Part shown: piece by piece, positions 54,856-62,533 of the stretch
Numbering within the stretch: position 1 is the stretch's first letter
Layout: the number at the start of each line of letters is the position of its first letter
Source of the DNA: Planctomycetota bacterium
GTDB lineage: Bacteria > Planctomycetota > Phycisphaerae > Phycisphaerales > UBA1924
DNA: 64,000 nucleotides
Assembly (NCBI GenBank): GCA_024280755.1
Contig: JAJRPN010000020.1
Location: forward strand, 1 to 64,000
Direction of reading: 5' to 3'
The notes under the pieces: model-generated
What the model saw: only the letters and a program-made list of their open reading frames with translations
Database searches by the model: none
What the model was told of the DNA's origin: nothing
Program-made: the position numbers and the translations under genes

Positions 54856-55902
54856 TTACTTCGTGTTCTTCTGGATAATGATGACCCGTCCAATTCCAGC
54901 GACCTTAGCCGAGAAGCGTTGGGATCGATCGCGGGATTCGAGTTCGATGATCTCACCGAGTCGGCCATCGCTTAACGCGCGGACGCTCATGGTGACCGAG
55001 ACAGTGCCCGACAAGCTGCGAGCTGAGACGATCTTGCCCCGTTTGATCAAGATGGGTTGTTCGAGCATCGAGCTGAGCAAGATGGAGCCTGGATCGATGG
55101 TCTTTTTGCATGCTTTGGCAAGTGAATCGGTTGGATCGGCGATCGAAGTCATCGGCGAGAGCCAGCGCGTCTCGATCGTGCTTCGCTCTTGATCAACCAA
55201 CTCATTTCGGCGAATCTGCTTGGTTGCGATCCGAACCTGCCTCTCGACAAGCACATCGAACCGGATGTTGGATTCGATGATGAGGACATCGCCTTCTAAG
55301 ATTGTAATCTGGCAACTGATCTTTTTGGACCGTCCGATCTCGGTGATGATCACTTGTCGATTTGTAGCGGTCATGTTGAGTAAACGCTGATCTCTACTCG
55401 AGTTACCAAAGGTGATTCGAGTGGATTCAGGTGTGCTGTTGAGCCATTTTCGAGCGTAGATCCAGCGTTCGAGTAGGTCTTGGATGGTGGGTTCGCTCTT
55501 TTGAGCAGGTTGTAAGTGCTTTGGTGTGCTTGTATTATGAGTAGTTGTTTCTCGTTTGCGGGTGAGTGAGATATCTGATCCGACAAGCATGACCGAGCCG
55601 GCGTTGATTGTTGGCGAGTCTTCGATTGCGGTGCGGATTGATTCGCTGGTGATCGCTGACCACTGTCCGACAGCGATTGGTTTATCCGTATTGATCGGGA
55701 GTGCTTTGACAACATCAGCTTGCGGGCCGGTGATTGTCGCGATATCTGCCATCGTGACCGAAGCATGATCTGGTGAAAGCCGAACGGTCGATTTGAGTGT
55801 AATGGTGGTGATGGTGCTCGCCGAATCTGCACCATTGGCCTGCTGCCCAAGAACGAGCAAGGTGATGATGAATGAGAGTAAAGTGAGGAATCGGCGATTC
55901 AT
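54856..55902 (-). CDS. flgA: flagellar basal body P-ring formation protein FlgA
   Basis: Periplasmic chaperone of FlgI. 348 residues, longer than enteric FlgA (219). Signal peptide FIITLLVLGQQANG; a tandem of two SAF-type regions, the second ending with TIETRWLSPM and LSGTVSVTMSVRALSDGRLG, the FlgA C-terminal pattern. AAGGA is 9 nt before the ATG. Confidence 0.88.
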   Translation of the reverse strand: MNRRFLTLLSFIITLLVLGQQANGADSASTITTITLKSTVRLSPDHASVTMADIATITGPQADVVKALPINTDKPIAVGQWSAITSESIRTAIEDSPTINAGSVMLVGSDISLTRKRETTTHNTSTPKHLQPAQKSEPTIQDLLERWIYARKWLNSTPESTRITFGNSSRDQRLLNMTATNRQVIITEIGRSKKISCQITILEGDVLIIESNIRFDVLVERQVRIATKQIRRNELVDQERSTIETRWLSPMTSIADPTDSLAKACKKTIDPGSILLSSMLEQPILIKRGKIVSARSLSGTVSVTMSVRALSDGRLGEIIELESRDRSQRFSAKVAGIGRVIIIQKNTK

Positions 55903-55928
55903 GCGTTTAGTCCTTATGCTACAAGTGA

Positions 55929-56735
55929 TTATCGACGAAGCTGGGCGACGGACTGGAGGGTTTCGTCAGCTGCTCGGATAGCCTGCGAGTTCATCTCGAA
56001 TGCCCGCTGGGTACGGATGAGTTCGATGAGCTCGCGGGCAGGATCAACATTCGAGCCTTCGAGTACGCCGCCTAGGATTGTTCCAAAGTTCTGTGTGCCC
56101 GGCTCGCCCGAGATTGGCGATCCTGATGCAGCACTTTCTACCCAAAGATTCGACCCGGCTTGGGAGAGTCCTGAGGGGTTGATGAAGTTGACGAGTTCGA
56201 TTTGCCCAGCTTCGGTAATCACGCCGCCGGGAGAGGTGTAGCTGATTCGTCCAGAGCCATCGACCGAAACACCCGTTGCGTTGTCTGGGATATTAATCGG
56301 CGGATCGAGAAGCCGGCCATCGGAGTTTGCGAGGGTGAGATCGCCGTTGGAGTTGGTGACAAAGTTGCCCGTGCGGGTATAGGCGATCCCGCCTGCACCT
56401 AAGTCTGTCTCTACTGATACTTTAAAGAATCCTTTGCCTTGGATCATCATGTCGGTGGTGCTGGTTCCTGGAACGGGTGGGCCTTGCTCAAAGTCTTGTT
56501 GTGTACCACTTACGCGAACACCCAAACCGACATAGAGCCCTGTTGGGCGTTGGTCGCCGTTGTTGTTTTCAACGCCGGGCTGGGAGCGTTCGATATACAT
56601 CAGGTCTTCAAAGTTGACTCGTGATGATTTAAATCCTTCGGTATTGACATTGGCCAAGTTGTTGGCGATGACATCGAGGCGGATGTCGAGGGCGCGAAGA
56701 CCAGAAGAAGCGGATTGCATTGCGATGACTGCCAT
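55929..56735 (-). CDS. flgG: flagellar distal rod protein FlgG
   Basis: A 268-residue rod protein. N-terminal SSGLRALDIRLDVIANNLAN and C-terminal DPARELIELIRTQRAFEMNS are both as in FlgG, and the length is standard. AAAGGA precedes the ATG. Confidence 0.95.
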   Translation of the reverse strand: MAVIAMQSASSGLRALDIRLDVIANNLANVNTEGFKSSRVNFEDLMYIERSQPGVENNNGDQRPTGLYVGLGVRVSGTQQDFEQGPPVPGTSTTDMMIQGKGFFKVSVETDLGAGGIAYTRTGNFVTNSNGDLTLANSDGRLLDPPINIPDNATGVSVDGSGRISYTSPGGVITEAGQIELVNFINPSGLSQAGSNLWVESAASGSPISGEPGTQNFGTILGGVLEGSNVDPARELIELIRTQRAFEMNSQAIRAADETLQSVAQLRR

Positions 56736-56786
56736 GAATGTATTCCTTTGTCAGATAATCATTTAGCGTGTTGATTTGCGTGTTGT

Positions 56787-57554
56787 TTAGGCGATTCGTC
56801 CGAAGACATTGATTGCTCGTTCCATCAGCTTGTTCTGCATGTCGATCATCCCGATATTGCCTTGGGCTGCCTTCGATGCGCTCTGGATCGACATGAGTGC
56901 TTGGATCTCGGAAACTGTCGAGCCTTCGACGGTGTACTGGGAAAGTGAGCCAGTGCCTTCGATGAGCGAGAGGGCCGAGCCGTATTGCGAAGCGAACATG
57001 CCCGAACCGATTTTGGTCAAAATTGAACGATCGGGGACATCGCTGATTTGGATCTGATTGATCGGTGCGCCGTTTTGATAGATGGTGCCATCGCTTGCGA
57101 TCGTGAGATCACCCTGGTCTGGATCGATGGTGATTGTTTTGTTGCTTGTCGAGAGTATGGGGACGCCATTGGTTGTCATGACGAGTTCGCTGTCTCTATT
57201 GAGCGTGAATCGTCCGTCGCGGGTGAGTGCGGGGTTGCTTGAATCGCCAACGACGAAGAACCCTTCGCCGTTGATGGCGACATCGAGTTCGTTGCCTGTC
57301 GATTCGAGTATGCCCTGCGCAAAATCGATGCGTGTAGGCGCAGCAAATACGCCTCCGCCGAGTTTTTCGAGCATTGCGCCTGAGGAGAGGTAGGGGAGAT
57401 TATCTTCGATCCGGGCGGCCTGGCGTTGCATCGTGCCGGTGAGGATGGGTTTAAACCCTACCGTATTGATGTTTGCCAGGTTGTTTGTGAGCGCATCTTG
57501 CTGATGGATACTCGCTAATGCACCTGAGGCGGAGATTTGTAAGCCGTAGTTCAT
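56787..57554 (-). CDS. flgF: flagellar proximal rod protein FlgF
   Basis: A 255-residue FlgF/FlgG-family protein with the N-terminal motif DALTNNLANINTVGFKP and a C-terminal helix ending NVFGRIA. Place and length favour FlgF. It is the first gene of the flagellar operon, 67 bases after a sigma-54-like promoter. Confidence 0.9.
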   Translation of the reverse strand: MNYGLQISASGALASIHQQDALTNNLANINTVGFKPILTGTMQRQAARIEDNLPYLSSGAMLEKLGGGVFAAPTRIDFAQGILESTGNELDVAINGEGFFVVGDSSNPALTRDGRFTLNRDSELVMTTNGVPILSTSNKTITIDPDQGDLTIASDGTIYQNGAPINQIQISDVPDRSILTKIGSGMFASQYGSALSLIEGTGSLSQYTVEGSTVSEIQALMSIQSASKAAQGNIGMIDMQNKLMERAINVFGRIA

Positions 57555-57620
57555 GGCGTGTCCAATCTTGCGGATCTACCCGTTCATCCGTGAACAGCAG
57601 CAGCCCGTTAGATAGATACA

Positions 57621-57636
57621 CACAAACCGCGTGCCA
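57621..57636 (-). promoter_or_regulatory. sigma-54-like promoter of the flagellar operon
   Basis: Minus strand TGGCACGCGGTTTGTG against the consensus TGGCAC-N5-TTGCW. The -24 box is perfect and spacing is right; the -12 box reads TTGT rather than TTGC. It lies 67 bases before the flgF start. Confidence 0.5.
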
Positions 57637-57663
57637 GTTCAAGATGGCGTCGCTGAGCGTGAC

Positions 57664-57900
57664 TAGGCCGTGTCTGGCGGCTCGTTTCCCAATTCTTTGT
57701 CCCTCCCCCGTCCTGACGGGGGAGGTGGCTGCGCAGCAGACGGAGGGGGGGCTTTCTTAAAGAAGGCAATAGGCAATGGGCAATGGGGAAGATAGAGAAG
57801 ACCCCCTCCGCCTCACTTCGTTGGGCACCTCCCCCGGAGGCCCGGGGGAGGCGAAAGGGATGGCGTTCTTGTGTGGAGCAGAGCCGTCAAACACGATCTA
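57664..57900. mobile_element. MITE-like element, copy 2
   Basis: It has the same ends as copy 1: GGCCGTGTCTGGCGGCTC and, on the other strand, GATCGTGTTTGACGGCTC, both next to TA. The left 85 bases and right 40 bases are nearly the same as in copy 1; the middle differs and includes the GGCAATA-type repeat (57762-57792). No reading frame. Confidence 0.65.
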
Positions 57901-57908
57901 GAGAGTAA

Positions 57909-58463
57909 TTAGGGACCATCGCGGAGCATGCTTGCTTCGCCATCGATTGGTTTGGCGAAGGCATCTTTGATGATGGTGTCGAGGGCTTCGATGGTGAGCG
58001 GGGTTTCTGCGTTTTCGAGATGGAACCGGAGTTGGCCATCGATTCGGCGGGCGTAGATGCGTTTGGCTTTGACCTGCTCGTCGCTCTTCATCATCTCACG
58101 GGTTCGATTGGCCAGGTAGGATTTGAGATCAGGTTCGAGATCAAGATCTCCCCAGAGGATAACGGTGTCGGCGAACGCTCCCCAGTGGGTATGATCGAGC
58201 TTTGAGCCCGTCGCCGAGTGGTGGAACTCGTGCATGAGCTGCCAGTCGATGGGGGTGACGGGTTGCGTGCCATCAGCGAACCAGAGCTCTTGCTTATGAA
58301 TGCTGATTGGGAGCTTGAGGAAGAGGAACTTGGATGTGCGCATCTGTGCATTGACCGCGTCAAACTCGATGACTGTTCGAAGGCCGAGTGAGAATCCTGC
58401 GAGGAGGATCAATACGAAGAACCCTGCGATGAAGGGGATGGCTTTTGATTTTTTTGAGCTCAT
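57909..58463 (-). CDS. membrane-anchored hypothetical protein
   Basis: A 184-residue protein with a basic start (SSKKSKAIPF), one helix (FIAGFFVLILLAGFSLGL) and an extracytoplasmic domain. No family recognised. The ribosome site is weak. It lies 9 bases from the MITE-like element, which is on its 3' side, and shares the strand of pgi. Confidence 0.6.
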   Translation of the reverse strand: MSSKKSKAIPFIAGFFVLILLAGFSLGLRTVIEFDAVNAQMRTSKFLFLKLPISIHKQELWFADGTQPVTPIDWQLMHEFHHSATGSKLDHTHWGAFADTVILWGDLDLEPDLKSYLANRTREMMKSDEQVKAKRIYARRIDGQLRFHLENAETPLTIEALDTIIKDAFAKPIDGEASMLRDGP

Positions 58464-58585
58464 GGGGAGATTGTAGGGGGATTGGATTGGTTGGTGCAGT
58501 GTTCAATGAGGTTGAGGACGGCTTCCAGAGGGATCGGTTCATGGTGATATCCATCAAGCGATACGCAACTGTGAGTGCTTTGGAT

Positions 58586-58630
58586 TCATCAAAGACACGG
58601 CTTGCCGAAGACGGTCAAGCCGTGGCACCC
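58586..58630 (-). repeat. short structured repeat, copy 3
   Basis: A 45-base element with the flanks TCATCAAAGACAC and GTGGCACCC of copy 1 around the hairpin CACGGCTTG/CAAGCCGTG. It lies 11 bases after pgi on its transcript. T-rich sequence follows on the plus strand only, so it is not a pgi terminator of the usual kind. Confidence 0.7.
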
Positions 58631-58641
58631 TTTGGTTTTTT

Positions 58642-60051
58642 TTAAATCACAAACTCGGTCTCGCTGAGTGTGTCGTTGACTTTGGTGAGCCAGTCTTCGT
58701 AGCCGGCTCGGCCCATGAGGCCGAAGGTTGCTTTCTTGCCGGTTTCGACGGCCGGTTGGTCGTAGGCATCAATATTGAGCATGAGCCCGGCATATGCGGT
58801 GGCTATTTCCCAGAGGGCGATGAACTCGCCGACATGGTGGGCGTCGATGGTGGGCATCTTGATGGTGTAGTTTGGACGCTGAGAATCAATCAGGGCGTAT
58901 TCGGTCGCTCGTTTTTCAGCGTTGAGGAGATCGACGAGGCGTTTGCCTTCGAGGTATTCGATGGCTTCGACACCCATGCCGGTGGGGATGGTCATGGATT
59001 GGTCGTTGCCGAAGTCTTCGATTTCGACGAACCCGATGACCTTGTCGTTTGGGCCTTCGCGGTAGAGCTGGACCTGGGAGTGTTGGTCGGTGGTGCCCAG
59101 TGCGGAGATTGGGGTGAATCCGGTGAAGACTGTTTCGCCTTGGTTGTCGAATTTTTTGCCCAGCGATTCTGCCCAGAGTTGTGCGTACCAATCGCCGAGG
59201 AGTTTGAGGCTATTGGCGTAGGGCATGAGGACATGGTTGGGCTTGCCTTTGCGGGTGCCGAGTTCGACGAGGAGCAAGGCGAGCATGGCTGCGGGGTTCT
59301 CGGTGAGGTTTTCGTTGGAGCAGCGTTTGTCCATTGCTTGTGCGCCATCGAGCATCGCTTCGATGTTAATGCCACAGATTGCTGCGGAGAAGAGGCCAAC
59401 TGGGGAGAGGACGGAGAATCGGCCGCCGACGCCTTCGGGGACGGGGAGTGTGGTGATTCCTGCTTGATCGCAGATGGTGCGCATGGTGCCTTGGTCTGGA
59501 TCGGTAATCGCGACGATGTGATCGGCCCATCGCTTGCCGACGGCTTCTTCGAGTACCTTGCGGATGATCATGAACTGCGAAGCAGTCTCGGCGGTCTCGC
59601 CAGATTTGGAGACGACATTGAAGAGCGTGGTCTTTGGGTCGCAGACCTTGAGGATGGAGGCGAGGTTGCTCGGATCGACATTGTCGACAACGAAGAGGCG
59701 TGGGCCGGGGCGATCGGCTTTGCCTAGCAGGTTGTAGGTCGGTTCGTTGAGGGCGGCTTGGATGGCGATGTTGCCCAGCGCTGAGCCGCCGATGCCCAAG
59801 ACGACGATGTTCTCGAAGCGTGATTCGCACTCGTTGGCGATGGCGTTGACGGCGTTGAGGTGGGCGGAGCGCATGGGCTCGTTCCAGAGTTCTCGCCAGC
59901 GTTCCCAGCCTGTGCCTCGGGTTTGGTTGAGTTGTTTGGTGAGTTGTGCGATGCCCGCAGCTTGCGGGGAGTCTGCATGGACACGGGCAGGGTCGAGCCC
60001 GTGGGAGCCGACACGAGAGGAGAGGCAGTTGGCGTATTCGAGGGTAATCAT
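58642..60051 (-). CDS. pgi: glucose-6-phosphate isomerase
   Basis: Interconverts glucose and fructose 6-phosphate. From the ATG at 60051 the protein has 469 residues. Motifs are IGGSALGNIAIQAAL, SKSGETAETASQF and GVGGRFSVLSPVGL, the sugar-phosphate-binding set. The frame is open 58 codons further upstream but overlaps ppa, so the shorter form is preferred. No strong ribosome site is seen. Confidence 0.93.
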   Translation of the reverse strand: MITLEYANCLSSRVGSHGLDPARVHADSPQAAGIAQLTKQLNQTRGTGWERWRELWNEPMRSAHLNAVNAIANECESRFENIVVLGIGGSALGNIAIQAALNEPTYNLLGKADRPGPRLFVVDNVDPSNLASILKVCDPKTTLFNVVSKSGETAETASQFMIIRKVLEEAVGKRWADHIVAITDPDQGTMRTICDQAGITTLPVPEGVGGRFSVLSPVGLFSAAICGINIEAMLDGAQAMDKRCSNENLTENPAAMLALLLVELGTRKGKPNHVLMPYANSLKLLGDWYAQLWAESLGKKFDNQGETVFTGFTPISALGTTDQHSQVQLYREGPNDKVIGFVEIEDFGNDQSMTIPTGMGVEAIEYLEGKRLVDLLNAEKRATEYALIDSQRPNYTIKMPTIDAHHVGEFIALWEIATAYAGLMLNIDAYDQPAVETGKKATFGLMGRAGYEDWLTKVNDTLSETEFVI

Positions 60052-60155
60052 GGTTATAGGGTATGCCTGGCAACCTGTTTTGTGTGCATTTGATGAATCA
60101 TTGGCGAACGCTGGCGGATGGGTGGATGTTTGTTTTGGGTAGGCAATACTTGGGC

Positions 60156-60707
60156 ATGATACACCCCTGGCACGATGTCCGACCCGGTATGCAAGAGCTC
60201 GCGCTCCCGTCTCACTTTCGCTCAATTATTGAGATCCCCAAAGGATCGAGCAATAAGTATGAGCTTGACAAGCAGACCGGGATGCTTCGGCTCGATCGCG
60301 TATTGAGCAGTGCGGTCTATTACCCTGCGAACTACGGGTTTATCCCGCAGACTTTGGCTGAGGACAATGATCCTTTGGATGTGTTGGTGTTTTGTGCTGA
60401 GAAGGTGCCGACGATGTGTATCTGCGAGGCTCGGGCGATCGGCGTGATGACGATGATCGATGATGGTCAGCCTGATCATAAGATTATTTCTGTGCTGATT
60501 AACGATAGTGAGTTTGAGGAATATCAGACGATCCAGAACTTCCCCAAGCATACTTTTAAGATGCTCAAGCGATTCTTTGAGGATTACAAGCAGCTTGAGG
60601 GCAAGACGGTGGAGGTCGATGAGATCCAGCCTGTGGAGCGGGCGCATGAGATTATCGAGGCTTCGCTGGTTGCGTATTCTGAGGCAAGGCAATCCGGGGC
60701 GCTTTGA
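60156..60707 (+). CDS. ppa: family I inorganic pyrophosphatase
   Basis: Soluble cytoplasmic pyrophosphatase of 183 residues. IEIPKGSSNKYELD and the metal site AEDNDPLDVLVF are diagnostic. Start at 60156 (MIHPWHDV); earlier in-frame starts would reach toward pgi. A copy of its last 20 codons recurs at 62399-62457. The cell thus has both a soluble and a membrane pyrophosphatase. Confidence 0.92.
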   Translation: MIHPWHDVRPGMQELALPSHFRSIIEIPKGSSNKYELDKQTGMLRLDRVLSSAVYYPANYGFIPQTLAEDNDPLDVLVFCAEKVPTMCICEARAIGVMTMIDDGQPDHKIISVLINDSEFEEYQTIQNFPKHTFKMLKRFFEDYKQLEGKTVEVDEIQPVERAHEIIEASLVAYSEARQSGAL

Positions 60708-60733
60708 TCCGATTGAGTATTGAATAGAAATGA

Positions 60734-60764
60734 AAAACGCCCATGTTTTGTATGGGCGTTTTTT
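60734..60764. terminator. bidirectional rho-independent terminator
   Basis: Stem AAACGCCCAT/ATGGGCGTTT with a 7-base loop, T-rich on the plus side and A-rich before it, between the convergent ppa gene and the repeat protein gene. Confidence 0.92.
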
Positions 60765-60786
60765 GTTGGTTATGTGATGGTTGGGG

Positions 60787-62154
60787 TTATGAGCATCCTG
60801 CGGCGAACTCGATGAGGAATGCGGAGATGTCGAAGAAGTTGTAGAGGCCATCGTTGTTGAAGTCTGCGGCGGGGTCTTGTGCGTTGAATGCCGTGAGGAA
60901 TGCGGAGATGTCGAAGAAGTTGAGCAGGCCGTCGCCGGTGAGATCGGCGGGGCAATCTGGTACGGGTGCTGTGAACACATACGCCGAGCCAGAGTCGGGG
61001 CCGTTGTCGCCGTTGCTCCTTGCTCCGACGGCTACGACGCCGTTGTCAATGTCGATGGAACTGGAAAATAAATCTCCCGAGTCTCCGTCGCTGGGGAGGA
61101 GTTTAATGATCTGAGTGCCGGTGGAAGCATCGAAAAGATAGGCCGAACCAGAACTGGGGCCATTGTCCCTGTCAAACCATGCCCCCACGGCCACGATGCC
61201 ATTATCAATGGCAACGGAGAAACCGAACCTGTCCCCCACAGCTCCGTCATCGGGGAGGAGTTTGGTGATTTGGGAGCCTGAGGGAGCAACGAACAGGTAG
61301 GCCGAACCAGAACTGTTGCCATTATCTCTGTCCAACCTTGCTCCCACAGCCACGATGCCGTTGTCGATGGCAACGGCGTAGCCAAACTCATCGCCCTCAG
61401 CCGCATCGTTGGCAAGTAGCTTGGCGATCTGTGTGCCGGAGGAGGCATCAAAAAGATAGGCCGAGCCAGAGGCGATGCCGTTGTCGCCGCTGCGATGTGC
61501 TCCGATGACTACGACGCCGTTGCTGATGCCGATGGACTTTCCGAAATTGTCATTTTCCTCTCCGTCATCGGGGAGGAGTTTGGCCATTTGAGCGCCGGTG
61601 GAGGCGTTGAACACATAGGCCGAACCAGAAGAGTTGCCGTTGTCGTCGTTAAATTGTGCCCCGACGGCCACAAGGCCGTTGTCGATGGCGAGGAATTGGC
61701 CGAATCTGTCGAAAGCTTCTCCATCATCGGGGAGTAGCTTGAAGAGTTGAGCACCAGTGGAGGCATCGAACAGGTAGACCGCGCCGGATTCGGGGCCGTT
61801 GTCGCCGTCATTCCATGCCCCGACGGCCACGACTCCGTTGTCAATGGCGATTGAGTTGAATCGGTGGCCGGGGATCGCGTCGTCGGGTACGAGTTCCATG
61901 ATCTGGACGCCGGTGGAGGCGTTGAACAGATAGGCTGAACCAGAACTCGGGCCGCTGTGGTCAGCAAATCTTGCCCCGACGGCCATAATGCCGTTGTCAA
62001 TGCCGATGGAAAAGCCAAACCTGTCCTGCGACTCTCCGTCGTTGGGTAACACCTTGAAGTCTTCATTGATCACCTGCCCCAAAGCCGGGGCGGTCAAGGC
62101 ACCAAAGACGGACAGGGTGATGGCGGCGATGGGGCGGAGAGTGAGTTGTAGCAT
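60787..62154 (-). CDS. secreted FG-GAP-like repeat protein with GC-type dockerin-like C-terminus
   Basis: A 455-residue exported protein: signal peptide (ITLSVFGALTAPALG), then seven repeats of about 50 residues with the core LLPDDGxxxDxFG ... AIDNGIVAVGA ... SGSAYLFDASTG, a beta-propeller. The last 55 residues are the dockerin-like pair CPADLTGDGLLNFFDISAF ... AAGCS. The frame is intact over all repeats. Likely extracellular; no enzyme domain. Confidence 0.87.
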   Translation of the reverse strand: MLQLTLRPIAAITLSVFGALTAPALGQVINEDFKVLPNDGESQDRFGFSIGIDNGIMAVGARFADHSGPSSGSAYLFNASTGVQIMELVPDDAIPGHRFNSIAIDNGVVAVGAWNDGDNGPESGAVYLFDASTGAQLFKLLPDDGEAFDRFGQFLAIDNGLVAVGAQFNDDNGNSSGSAYVFNASTGAQMAKLLPDDGEENDNFGKSIGISNGVVVIGAHRSGDNGIASGSAYLFDASSGTQIAKLLANDAAEGDEFGYAVAIDNGIVAVGARLDRDNGNSSGSAYLFVAPSGSQITKLLPDDGAVGDRFGFSVAIDNGIVAVGAWFDRDNGPSSGSAYLFDASTGTQIIKLLPSDGDSGDLFSSSIDIDNGVVAVGARSNGDNGPDSGSAYVFTAPVPDCPADLTGDGLLNFFDISAFLTAFNAQDPAADFNNDGLYNFFDISAFLIEFAAGCS

Positions 62155-62283
62155 GTCGATAATCCTGTTCTATAAGTTGGCACCGGGCGATGTAAACCTA
62201 AGTATATGGTATTTTGGCGACGCAAAGCAATGAAAACTTTGGATTTGTCCCTTTTCGGGTGGGTGGTTTGAATCGACGAAAGC

Positions 62284-62457
62284 GTGAATCATGCCAGTTT
62301 GAGTCCCGAGCGATGGGTCTGTAATAGTGAGCCGGAAAGCGAACGCGTGCTCTCTACCCGTGAACAGATCGCTGGCCGTGTAAAAACACTGGCGGCGGAG
62401 ATGATCGAGGCTTCGCTGGTGGGGTATTCCGAGGCAAGGCCGTCTGGGGTGCTTTGA
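62284..62457 (+). pseudogene. chimeric remnant: hpt-like N-terminal part joined to a copy of the ppa tail
   Basis: An open 57-codon frame from GTG 62284 to TGA 62457. Its middle, ERVLSTREQIAGRVKTLAAE, resembles the N-terminus of hypoxanthine phosphoribosyltransferase. From 62399 it turns into EMIEASLVGYSEARPSGVL, which equals the end of the ppa product (EIIEASLVAYSEARQSGAL) with five changes, and the DNA is also alike through the stop. No ribosome site is present. It reads as a rearrangement remnant, not as a working gene. Confidence 0.6.
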
Positions 62458-62476
62458 GCGGATTCGTTTGAAGTCA

Positions 62477-62510
62477 ATAAAAAACAGGCCGCGCCAGTTG
62501 GTGCAGCCTG
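62477..62510 (-). terminator. rho-independent terminator
   Basis: Stem CAGGCTGCACC/GGCGCGGCCTG on the minus strand with loop AACT, one mismatch and one G-U pair, then TTTTTT. It lies 24 bases after the stop of the large dockerin protein gene. Confidence 0.82.
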
Positions 62511-62533
62511 ATACTTATGAAGATAAAAGAATA

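Larger units (their letters stand above)
57555..57908. other. gene-free stretch upstream of flgF
   Basis: A 354-base gap that contains the promoter of the flagellar operon (57621-57636) and the second MITE-like element (57664-57900). The element inserted about 28 bases upstream of the promoter. No gene is seen. Confidence 0.6.

Noticed and set aside
58631-58645. T-rich run after the hairpin at 58586 as a pgi terminator
   Set aside because: The T run is on the plus strand, whereas pgi is read on the minus strand, where it precedes the hairpin as an A run.
58756-59727. Long open frame (323 codons) on the plus strand
   Set aside because: Antisense to pgi; its composition (strings of Gly, Val, Asp, Glu, Phe) is the mirror of pgi codon use, and there is no family match.
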